Of a stretch of DNA of 23,548 nt, positions 7,032-12,890 are shown piece by piece. Location: the NCBI GenBank assembly GCA_028871595.1, contig JAGWMT010000015.1, positions 1 through 23,548 on the forward strand. Reading direction: 5' to 3'. Position numbers and translations under genes: made by a program. The notes beneath the pieces are model-generated. The model did no database searches. It saw only the letters and a list, made by a program, of their open reading frames with translations, and was not told where the DNA came from. Every line of letters begins with the position of its first letter. Within the stretch, counting starts at the first letter, position 1. Source of the DNA: Elusimicrobiota bacterium. Its GTDB lineage: Bacteria; Elusimicrobiota; Elusimicrobia; UBA1565; UBA9628.

Positions 7032-7577
7032 ATGGCGAAGAAGCTGGAAGGAAAGGTGGCGGTGGTGACGGGAGCGACTTCGGGGCTGGCGCTGGCGTCG
7101 GCCAAGCGGTTCGCGGAGGAGGGCGCGTCCGTCGTCATCACGGGGCGCCGCCAGGACGTCTTGGACAAGGCGGTCAAGGAGATCGGCCTTGGAGCGATCG
7201 GCGTGCAGGGCGACGCGGCGAAGTTGGAGGACTTGGACCGCTTGTTCGCCGAAGTGAAGGCGAAGAAGGGTCGCATCGACGTGCTTTTCGCCAGCGCGGG
7301 ACAGGGCGAAATGGGCGTGCCGCTGGGCAAGATCACCGAGGAGCACTTCGACAAGACCTTCGGCCTCAACGTCCGCGGCACCGCGTTCACGGTGCAGAAA
7401 GCCCTGCCCCTGCTGAGCGACGGCGCGTCCGTCATCCTGACCGGCTCCATCGCCGGCAGCATGGGCTTCGAGACCTTCGGCGTCTACGCCGGACCGGCGC
7501 TGTTCCTGGCGTCGGAAGACTCCAGCTTCGTGACCGGCATCGAACTGTTCGTCGACGGCGGCATGATCTCGGTCTGA
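7032..7577 (+). pseudogene. SDR-family oxidoreductase with internal in-frame deletion
   Basis: It has a strong GGAGG ribosome site (7019-7023, 8 nt before the ATG) and an uninterrupted 181-codon frame. The N-terminal Rossmann half ([25 protein letters not shown] with Ser139) and the C-terminal end ([20 protein letters not shown]) align with glucose-dehydrogenase-like SDRs of about 245 residues. Between them roughly 65 residues are missing: VYAG at 151-154 jumps straight to PALFLASED. This removes the catalytic Lys of YxxxK, helix alphaF and the substrate loop. The third glycine of TGxxxGxG is Ala and the NAG motif is SAG. The protein cannot be a normal SDR. Since the frame is kept, it may still be translated, or the gap may be an assembly collapse. 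Confidence 0.7.
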
Positions 7578-7600
7578 GGGAAGCGCATGGACGAGTTTGC

Positions 7601-7606
7601 TACCCT
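7601..7606 (+). promoter_or_regulatory. Extended -10 box for the GlpM-like gene
   Basis: TGC-TACCCT ends 6 nt before the ATG at 7613, so transcription would begin at the start codon. No -35 match is present at the right distance and there is no Shine-Dalgarno. Confidence 0.4.
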
Positions 7607-7612
7607 GTTCCG

Positions 7613-7963
7613 ATGCAGAGCTTCTTGATCAACTTCGTGGTCGGCGGCCTCGTGACCGCGCTCATCGTCCGTCTCGAGGAAAGCGGGCTGAGGACCTGGT
7701 CGGGCGTCGCGGCGCTGATGCCGGTGTTCACCCTCGTCTCCTACCTCATCATCGGCAAAACCCAGGGCGGCGCCGCCGTCGGCAAGCATTCGCAGTTCGT
7801 GCTGGCGGGCACCGTCGTCTCTTGGATCCCGTACATGACGATCGTCGCGCTGTTCGCCCCCAAGATCGGCGCCAACCGGGCGATCGGCGCCGGCTTGCTG
7901 GTCTTCTTCATCCTGGCCGGCGGCTTCGTCCTGGTGGTCGAGAGGTACGGCCTCTTCCGTTGA
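7613..7963 (+). CDS. GlpM-like small integral membrane protein
   Basis: 116 residues with four hydrophobic segments at about 3-18, 28-47, 62-82 and 88-110. The pattern WSGVAALMPVFTLVSYLIIG then VLAGTVVSWIPYMTIVAL resembles the GlpM family (E. coli YdgC), where a proline-containing second helix is followed by SWIPY or SIIPY. The molecular role of the family is not known. The start codon follows the -10 box with no leader. The next gene is a lone receiver with a different promoter, so no operon is implied. Confidence 0.65.
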   Translation: MQSFLINFVVGGLVTALIVRLEESGLRTWSGVAALMPVFTLVSYLIIGKTQGGAAVGKHSQFVLAGTVVSWIPYMTIVALFAPKIGANRAIGAGLLVFFILAGGFVLVVERYGLFR

Positions 7964-8014
7964 TCGAGGTCTCGACGTCCGCCGCGGTCTTCCGGTCGCG
8001 GCAGCGTCGCGCGG

Positions 8015-8031
8015 CTGGCCGTTTTATTGCG
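8015..8031 (+). promoter_or_regulatory. Sigma-54 (-24/-12) promoter of the lone receiver gene
   Basis: CTGGCCGTTTTATTGCG has GG (8017-8018) and GC (8029-8030) exactly 10 nt apart. It differs from the rpoN element (1851-1835) at only three of 17 positions, two of them at the ends. Transcription would start near 8042, about 4 nt before the ATG. Confidence 0.6.
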
Positions 8032-8045
8032 GACACGAATCCGGG

Positions 8046-8459
8046 ATGAACAATCGACCGGCCGTTCTCGTCGTGGACGACGACGCATCTCTGCGGACCA
8101 TGCTGAGCCTGTCCTTGCGGCGCGCGGGCTATCCGACCTTGACCGCCTCCAGCGGATCGGAGGCTCTGGGCCTTCTTTCCTCGCGGCCGGTGGGCTTCAT
8201 GGTCACGGACGGCAAGATGGACGCCATGGATGGTTTCGAGTTGTCCCGGCGGGCGAAAGGACTGGTCCCGGGCCTCCACATCGCCATGGTCAGCGCCGTC
8301 TTCGTGATTGCCGACGCGGCGGGCGCTCCCATCGAGCGCGTCTTCGAGAAGCCGATCTCCATCCCCGGCCTGGTCGAGTGGCTGCAGGAATGGGACGAAC
8401 GCGGCCAGACTGTCTTGCCAAAATTCCCGCATTGCGACGGCGCCCGGAAACTCGCATAA
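8046..8459 (+). CDS. Single-domain response regulator
   Basis: 137 residues, essentially one receiver domain: acidic pocket VVDDD (9-13), phosphoacceptor Asp55 in VTDGKMDAMDG, switch residue Ser83 and Lys102 in FEKPIS. There is no output domain; the tail after about 120 is short and polar. It probably shuttles phosphate or binds a partner. No kinase is adjacent; the NtrB-like kinase at 1879-2991 is a candidate partner, because both loci appear tied to sigma-54. The gene is preceded by a good -24/-12 element and lacks a Shine-Dalgarno. It converges on the Fic gene. Confidence 0.88.
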   Translation: MNNRPAVLVVDDDASLRTMLSLSLRRAGYPTLTASSGSEALGLLSSRPVGFMVTDGKMDAMDGFELSRRAKGLVPGLHIAMVSAVFVIADAAGAPIERVFEKPISIPGLVEWLQEWDERGQTVLPKFPHCDGARKLA

Positions 8460-8565
8460 TGCGGCCGCGCTCGATTTTGTTCGCCTCAGAGTCGATTGCC
8501 GCCGGTTCGCAATTCGAGAAGGATTTTAGTGCCGGCTCCGGACCAGCGGCAGTTCGGGCGCCCTT

Positions 8566-10038
8566 CTACGCGCTCTTCGGGATGACGAGCTTCGCTTCTC
8601 CGGGGTCTTTGAAAGCGTTCGCCCCTTCCAATGCCCGTCGCGCGGTTGGAAAATCTGAGAAATCGATGCTTGCTGAAAACAACTGGGCATGATCAAGCAT
8701 GCGCAGATAAGCGCCGGGATCACCCCTCCGGCTAAGAGCTCGAAGCGCGCCAAGGTAGTCGTCCCGGAATACCGTTGGGATGATGATCCGTCGCAAGCCT
8801 GCCGCGGCCAGTTCGGCATTCATCATCACCCGGGCGATACGCCCGTTGCCGTCGTTAAAAGGGTGGACCTCGGAAACGAGAAACATCATGAACGCTGCCC
8901 GAGCCGATGGAGAATCGAGGACCTTGTAGAACTCAAAGCCTCTTGCCAACGTCCCTCTTACGAGATCTGGCACGACAAATACCGTGTCCCCGGCACGGTT
9001 GACGTCCATCTTTGTCTCGCCCGGCCGGATTTCCGGCCTGGCGCCGAGCATGGCTTCATGGCGAGTCGAGAGCAGCGTCCAAAACGAATCCATGTCTTGA
9101 GGTCGTTCGCTAAGACCCGCAATGTTCGAAAGAACTCGATAGGTTCCTAAAACGTCATGCGCATCCTTTGGACGGGTGGTTGGAATCTTCCCCTCGAATA
9201 CGATCTCATGTGCTTGGTCAACTTCGAATTTCGTCCCTTCAATGTAATTTGAAAAGTAGGACTCGAAGAAGGCGAGGACTCGCAAAGCATCCGAATTTGC
9301 ATGCACCTCGGCAGTCTCTCGTAGCGGGGTTTGTTTTAAGGCAGAGAAAAGGGCCTCGAATACTCTTAGCCGCTCCGGATCGAATGCTTCTCCTGCTGCT
9401 CTCGCCTTTGCCAATGCCGATTGCAGTCCAACAGCCGGTTTTGTCTTGAGCATCGCCCCGATGATCGCATCCAGCGATTTAAACTCTTCGAGGAAGCCGG
9501 ATTCGTTAGCGACGCGCCGAGCTTCATCACGCAGATTGTTTAGGGCCTTCTCGCCCCGCAGGCGAAGAAGCCTTTCAAGACGTTCTTCGAGCTCTTTCCG
9601 GGAAATGGCCTTTGACGTGGTCGCGCCTCGGCGACTAGGCTGGAGGTTCTCGAGGAATGCGCGCGGTTCCGATGCGAAAAAGAGGTCCCCCACCATGAAG
9701 GGCTTGTCCGCGATTCCAGCAGGCGGCCCCTTTACGATTCTAACTGTAAGACCTGGTAATACGATTGTTCGGGGATAAGAGCTGGTAAGAAATATTTCCC
9801 AGCTTGCCGTGGGCTTTCCTTCCAGCGCGGTCCGATGACTGATGACTGCCTTGGGAAAAAGCCTCCCAAGAATCTCGTGGTAGTTATCCCGGACGATCTT
9901 TTCGGGCAGATCCGTCAGATTGGTTGTGTAGAGGCGTGGCGCAATCTTTCGAGCCTGTCCTGCCCGCAATAAGCGGCGCAGGCGCTTGGCCTCCTTATTT
10001 TCTGATGTCCCAAAGATGAGTTCTGATAAGGGTGTCAT
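8566..10038 (-). CDS. Fic-domain protein with AbiEi-like N-terminal domain
   Basis: 490 residues. The first 100 or so (RRLLRAGQARKIAPRLYTTN, then a VISHRTAL segment) resemble the winged helix and start of AbiEi-type antitoxins/regulators. The Fic part is about 225-455: the inhibitory motif SNYIEG (263-268, consensus S/TxxxEG/N) precedes the catalytic HPFNDGNGR (392-400). Fic enzymes transfer AMP or another nucleotide moiety to protein hydroxyls. An N-terminal inhibitory helix with Glu267 makes this a self-inhibited class II-type enzyme. The likely target is unknown. Base composition is more AT-rich than the neighbours, as expected for acquired DNA. The promoter region carries two repeats that could be the operator for the winged helix. 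It could be a toxin-antitoxin fusion or an AMPylating regulator. Confidence 0.9.
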   Translation of the reverse strand: MTPLSELIFGTSENKEAKRLRRLLRAGQARKIAPRLYTTNLTDLPEKIVRDNYHEILGRLFPKAVISHRTALEGKPTASWEIFLTSSYPRTIVLPGLTVRIVKGPPAGIADKPFMVGDLFFASEPRAFLENLQPSRRGATTSKAISRKELEERLERLLRLRGEKALNNLRDEARRVANESGFLEEFKSLDAIIGAMLKTKPAVGLQSALAKARAAGEAFDPERLRVFEALFSALKQTPLRETAEVHANSDALRVLAFFESYFSNYIEGTKFEVDQAHEIVFEGKIPTTRPKDAHDVLGTYRVLSNIAGLSERPQDMDSFWTLLSTRHEAMLGARPEIRPGETKMDVNRAGDTVFVVPDLVRGTLARGFEFYKVLDSPSARAAFMMFLVSEVHPFNDGNGRIARVMMNAELAAAGLRRIIIPTVFRDDYLGALRALSRRGDPGAYLRMLDHAQLFSASIDFSDFPTARRALEGANAFKDPGEAKLVIPKSA

Positions 10039-10069
10039 TTTTCACTCTTATGAGCCTCAGAATGGCTTG

Positions 10070-10110
10070 GAGGCCTATAATCTAACTCCAATATAACAGA
10101 AGAGGCCTAT
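10070..10110. repeat. Two direct repeats GAGGCCTAT flanking the Fic -10 box
   Basis: GAGGCCTAT occurs at 10070-10078 and 10102-10110, 32 bp apart, about three helical turns, so both lie on the same DNA face. One is within the promoter spacer, the other just past the start of transcription. Each contains the palindrome AGGCCT. They look like operator half-sites for a dimeric regulator, perhaps the Fic protein's own N-terminal winged helix. Confidence 0.45.
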
Positions 10111-10118
10111 TTTTACAA
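10090..10118 (-). promoter_or_regulatory. Promoter of the Fic gene
   Basis: On the minus strand TTGTAA (10118-10113), a 17-bp spacer and TATATT (10095-10090). Transcription would start near 10083, giving a leader of about 45 nt with a modest AAGAG ribosome site before ATG 10038. Confidence 0.55.
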
Positions 10119-10443
10119 TACTATAATTATTATAGGACTATTTTTTAATCATACTGCGTTGACTCGGAAATAAATCGCGTTCCAACGCGGAATTACGCCC
10201 GACTCACAAAATTCCGCATCTTCTCTTCGCGCGTCGGAAAGAGAGCTGTCGCCGATCCGCCTGAGAACCGCCGCCGTCCGTGGCGATTTAACAGCGCACG
10301 CGCGGGAGCCCTGATTTTCCAGGCGAGAATTATTTGACCTTTGCAGGAATCGGATGGATTCCGGCCGTCGCGATCGCATCCGGCGTCGCCTCCGGAAGGT
10401 TCGCAGGCTTGCGGGAAACGCCAACTCGTCTTATACTCCGGTC

Positions 10444-10767
10444 GTGAACCCAACGAATGAAGAACGACGCTTGAAGCTGCTGCAGCGGGTCGCCGCTTTG
10501 AACGAGTCGTTCAACCGGCGCGCTATCTCATGGAACCAATGGTCGGAGCAAGTGACTCCGCTCCTTTGCGCGCTCAACCCAGAACTGCACCATGGCGTGA
10601 GACCGGCCCACGAAACCGGAGAGTCCGCGCCGCGCGGCGGCAGCAGCAACCTTGCCGCAAGGTCCCCTGAAACTGGCATAACGGCCTGTCGTCGTTGGAC
10701 GGTAGGGTGGCTGAGCGGTCAAAAGCACCGGTCTGTAAAATTGGCGGCAGCCACCACCAGAAGTTGA
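10444..10767 (+). CDS. Small hypothetical protein whose frame runs into the tRNA-Tyr remnant
   Basis: A GTG start 6 nt after the -10 box TATACT (-35 TTGCGG, 17-bp spacer), with no Shine-Dalgarno. The first 50 or so residues (NEERRLKLLQRVAALNESFN, then a WNQWSEQVTPLLCALNPEL segment) look like a helical soluble protein. The last 20 residues are translated from the decayed tRNA-Tyr copy at 10701-10759, so the natural C-terminus was probably lost or replaced when that copy arrived. No family recognised. Confidence 0.4.
   Translation: MNPTNEERRLKLLQRVAALNESFNRRAISWNQWSEQVTPLLCALNPELHHGVRPAHETGESAPRGGSSNLAARSPETGITACRRWTVGWLSGQKHRSVKLAAATTRS
10701..10759 (+). pseudogene. Decayed tRNA-Tyr copy lacking the T-arm
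   Basis: The acceptor 5' strand, D-arm and anticodon arm with GTA match the intact tRNA-Tyr at 12733-12818 base for base except for CC to TT in the 3' anticodon stem. The variable arm is shortened and the whole T-arm and acceptor 3' strand are deleted, yet the terminal ACCACCA is kept (10753-10759). It therefore derives from a complete tRNA gene by internal deletion, not from a half-site. Its promoter-like upstream sequence is also shared with the intact locus. It is not expected to give a functional tRNA. Confidence 0.8.
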
Positions 10768-10811
10768 GATCTCGTCGCTAAGACCGATTTCTCGTCGAGA
10801 AGTCGTTCATT

Positions 10812-10848
10812 ACCGCAAACTCCATTTTGTTCGAGTTTGCGGTTTTTT
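10812..10848 (+). terminator. Rho-independent terminator after the tRNA-Tyr remnant
   Basis: A perfect 10-bp stem CCGCAAACTC / GAGTTTGCGG (10813-10822 and 10833-10842) with a 10-nt loop, followed by six T. It lies about 50 bp after the decayed tRNA and before the AbiE-type operon. Confidence 0.85.
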
Positions 10849-10964
10849 GTTGGTCGTCAGTTGAGACAGCCCTATGCTTCGTACAGAAAACTCCGACAGC
10901 GGACCAACCATTCATTGTTTAGCGCAAGAGAGAAAAAGTCTCTTTTGAGTCAAATATTAGGTAC

Positions 10965-10996
10965 TTGACATATATACTAGTTAGCTGTTATATACT
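10965..10996 (+). promoter_or_regulatory. Promoter with repeated operator-like motif for the AbiEii/AbiEi operon
   Basis: TTGACA at 10965-10970 is a perfect -35. TATATACT occurs twice, at 10971-10978 (followed by AGTTAGC) and 10989-10996 (followed by TAGC); the second copy supplies the -10 box at a spacing of 18-20 bp. The repeats overlap the promoter and look like binding sites for the AbiEi-type regulator. TATATACTAG is shared with the palindrome at 5568-5593. Confidence 0.6.
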
Positions 10997-11030
10997 TAGC
11001 AGGCGCTTTTAAGACCGTGATGCGCCACCT

Positions 11031-11798
11031 ATGGCAACGAAATCCTTCGAGCTTCGGGAACTCTTTCATTTGGCGCTTCTGCGCCAGCTAGGCACGCGTC
11101 TTTCCGGTCGCTCATACGCGGTAAAGGGCGGAATCTGCCTACGCTTCTTTCATCTTTCCCCCCGTCTATCTGAAGACATGGACTTGGACATCGTTTCGCA
11201 AGTGCCCGTTGCGACTCTAAGAAACGCTGTCGATTCAGTCATCGAAGGCGGGGCAATGCTTGCCACATTAATGCCCTTCGGAATCACAGCGATAAAAGCA
11301 ACGAAACCCAAACAGACTGAGACAACGCAACGCTGGAAAGTTCTGCTCCAAATGAGTGGGAACGACGAGCTGCGCACGAAAGTCGAATTTAGTCGCCGAC
11401 AAGAAGAGATTCCATTCTCCAAAGGCGTCCCCGACTCGAATCTACTTAGGCAATATAAAGCCACGACCTTTGCGGCTCAGTATTACGATGCCACTCGCAT
11501 GTCCGCGCAAAAGATTGCTGCCCTTGCGGCCGATGGAAGGAATGCATTGCGCGATTTATTCGACCTACACCACCTGTTCTACACGATAGGCAGCAAGCCC
11601 GAAGATGTCAGCCCCCTGCTCGAGCCAACAATGCCGGAGGCAGCTGCCGAGAAGATCTCGTCCTTCACTTTTGAAGCCTTCCAAGAACAAGTCATGCCCT
11701 ATCTTCCCGCGGACCTAATGAATCTCTATCAAGATTCGGCAACGTTCGATAAAGAGAAGGATGAAGTGTCCACGATGCTGATTGGGATGATGAAATGA
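11031..11798 (+). CDS. AbiEii-family nucleotidyltransferase toxin
   Basis: 255 residues. YAVKGGICLRFF (about 29-40) and RLSEDMDLDI (45-54, with Asp49, 51 and 53) are the GG and DxD motifs of the AbiEii/AbiGii nucleotidyltransferase family. RTKVEFS carries the third acidic residue, and KIAALAADGRNALRDLFDLH (161-180) is the conserved C-terminal signature. Family members transfer nucleotides to cellular RNA, such as tRNA acceptor ends, and stop growth. The sequence is clearly more AT-rich than the flanking core genes. No Shine-Dalgarno is apparent. Its stop overlaps the next ATG by 4 bp. Here the toxin is first, the opposite of the lactococcal abiEi-abiEii order. Confidence 0.88.
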   Translation: MATKSFELRELFHLALLRQLGTRLSGRSYAVKGGICLRFFHLSPRLSEDMDLDIVSQVPVATLRNAVDSVIEGGAMLATLMPFGITAIKATKPKQTETTQRWKVLLQMSGNDELRTKVEFSRRQEEIPFSKGVPDSNLLRQYKATTFAAQYYDATRMSAQKIAALAADGRNALRDLFDLHHLFYTIGSKPEDVSPLLEPTMPEAAAEKISSFTFEAFQEQVMPYLPADLMNLYQDSATFDKEKDEVSTMLIGMMK

Positions 11799-12433
11799 CT
11801 GCCACCGAAATTATCGGCATCCTTCGGAGAAATAATCTTCGAGTATTCACGACAGCAGATATCATTACGCTGAGCGGCCTGACAGACGTGACTGCCACGC
11901 AGCATCTCCTACGTCTGGCCTCTCAGAATATCATCGTTAGGATCAAGCGTGGGGTATGGGTGAACAAACTAGTCGCCGACCTAAACCCGTACGAGGCCGT
12001 CCCTTTCCTTCGAGCTCCATGGCCGGCCTATGTTTCTCTTCACAGCGCACTCGCCGATTACGGCGTAGTTCAAGAGATCCCCCATGTCATCTATGGCGTA
12101 ACTTCCACAATGCCCAGGCAGTATTCCACAGCAATTGGCGATTTTAGATTCCACCATCTACCAGAACACCTTATATGGGGATTCGAGATCCGCCAAACAG
12201 GACTTGGACACTATCCCGTGGCAGATCGTGAAAAGGCATTCCTTGATCTGATCTATCTAGCGCTAACGCCCCGCTCCCCCCTCCAACTGCCTCATAAACG
12301 AGGGCGCACGTGGGAGCTCGACAAAGCCAAGCTCTCTGCTTATGCGAAGCGATTTCATTACGCTCCATTAGAATCTTGGCTCAAAGCCAATAGCCTTTGG
12401 ATTCCCGGCGCGCGCTTTGCGGTTGCCGTATAA
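11795..12433 (+). CDS. AbiEi-family antitoxin / transcriptional regulator
   Basis: 212 residues. The N-terminal winged helix (about 1-70) includes FTTADIITLSGLTDVTATQH and the wing RIKRGVWV. The following AbiEi domain shows PAYVSLHSALADYGVVQEIP and VADREKAFLDLIYLAL, both typical of the type IV AbiEi family. It should repress the operon from the repeats at 10971-10996 and counter the nucleotidyltransferase without direct binding, as known for type IV systems. It is translationally coupled to the toxin gene. Composition and context mark it as part of the acquired segment bounded by the two tRNA-Tyr copies. Confidence 0.87.
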   Translation: MTATEIIGILRRNNLRVFTTADIITLSGLTDVTATQHLLRLASQNIIVRIKRGVWVNKLVADLNPYEAVPFLRAPWPAYVSLHSALADYGVVQEIPHVIYGVTSTMPRQYSTAIGDFRFHHLPEHLIWGFEIRQTGLGHYPVADREKAFLDLIYLALTPRSPLQLPHKRGRTWELDKAKLSAYAKRFHYAPLESWLKANSLWIPGARFAVAV

Positions 12434-12732
12434 ACGCCCCGCCTGAACCCCGCAATCAATTTGGCCGAGACTCACGGGGGAGACGTCGGACAGTCGGCGG
12501 GAGAATGCTCGGGAGTGACGCCGGGACAATTGCCGCCGGTCTCATGCACTGGCGGCAATCGTTAAACTTGCGGCAAGTGCCTTAAACTGGCATAATAGCC
12601 CTCGATTCGCACCATTCGTTCGCCGTTTTCGATTCATCTCGACACATATCTCGACAAAAAATCCGTGCAGTTCGGATAGCCGAAAAATCGGAACGTCGAG
12701 AAATTCTTTAAAAACAATCGTTTTGTCGTACT
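12434..12732. other. Region between the AbiEi gene and tRNA-Tyr
   Basis: Holds a 12-bp hairpin (12529-12540 with 12548-12559, loop 7 nt, one G-T pair), without a T tract. It is followed by a promoter TTGCGG (12568-12573), 17 bp, CATAAT (12591-12596, extended by TGG). The sequence CTTGC(C/G)GCAAG ... AAACTGGCATAA matches that in front of the decayed tRNA copy (10651-10681), where it lies 18 nt from the tRNA; here it is 136 nt away. The extra DNA contains ATCTCGACA twice (12636-12644, 12648-12656) and the inverted GTCGAGA (12695-12701). No gene seen. Confidence 0.55.
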
Positions 12733-12818
12733 GGTAGGGTGGCTGAGCGGTCAAAAGCACCGGTCTGTAAAACCGGCGGCAATAGCCTACACAGGTTCGA
12801 ATCCTGTCCCTACCACCA
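12733..12818 (+). tRNA. tRNA-Tyr (anticodon GTA)
   Basis: Acceptor GGTAGGG pairs with CCCTACC, followed by discriminator A and an encoded CCA (12816-12818). D-stem GCT/AGC; anticodon stem CCGGT/ACCGG with loop CTGTAAA (GTA at 12767-12769); long class II variable arm GGC-AATA-GCC; T-arm ACAGG-TTCGAAT-CCTGT. All arms fold. It is the intact partner of the remnant at 10701-10759. Confidence 0.97.
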
Positions 12819-12832
12819 TTTGCCTTTTGTTG

Positions 12833-12863
12833 AAAAAGCCGGCCCTCGCGGGTCGGCTTTTTT
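12833..12863 (+). terminator. Rho-independent terminator of tRNA-Tyr
   Basis: GCCGGCCC (12838-12845) pairs with GGGTCGGC (12850-12857) with one G-T pair and a 4-nt loop, preceded by five A and followed by six T. It separates the tRNA from the etfB promoter. Confidence 0.88.
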
Positions 12864-12873
12864 ATGGCCTTTT

Positions 12874-12881
12874 GCTATCAT
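12874..12881 (+). promoter_or_regulatory. Extended -10 box for etfBA
   Basis: TTTGC-TATCAT sits right after the tRNA terminator and ends 9 nt before the etfB ATG. No good -35 is seen. GAGGT at 12882-12886 could serve as a ribosome site only if transcription begins further upstream. Confidence 0.4.
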
Positions 12882-12890
12882 GAGGTCACT

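Larger units (their letters stand above)
10039..10443. other. AT-rich intergenic region upstream of the Fic gene
   Basis: Besides the Fic promoter and repeats it holds a perfect inverted repeat CTATAAT-T-ATTATAG (10121-10135) and a small dyad CGCGTT-CC-AACGCG near 10170. Towards the right the sequence becomes GC-rich again and contains a promoter TTGCGG (10409-10414), 17 bp, TATACT (10432-10437) for the next small frame. I see no convincing protein-coding gene. Confidence 0.45.

Noticed and set aside
10528..10728. Minus-strand frame beginning MLLTAQPPY, also found at 12542-12760
   Set aside because: Both are antisense readings of the two tRNA-Tyr copies, not a repeated protein.
12864..12890. 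In-frame ATG nine codons before the chosen etfB start
   Set aside because: It lies directly after the terminator T tract and before the -10 box, and adds residues not seen in EtfB.
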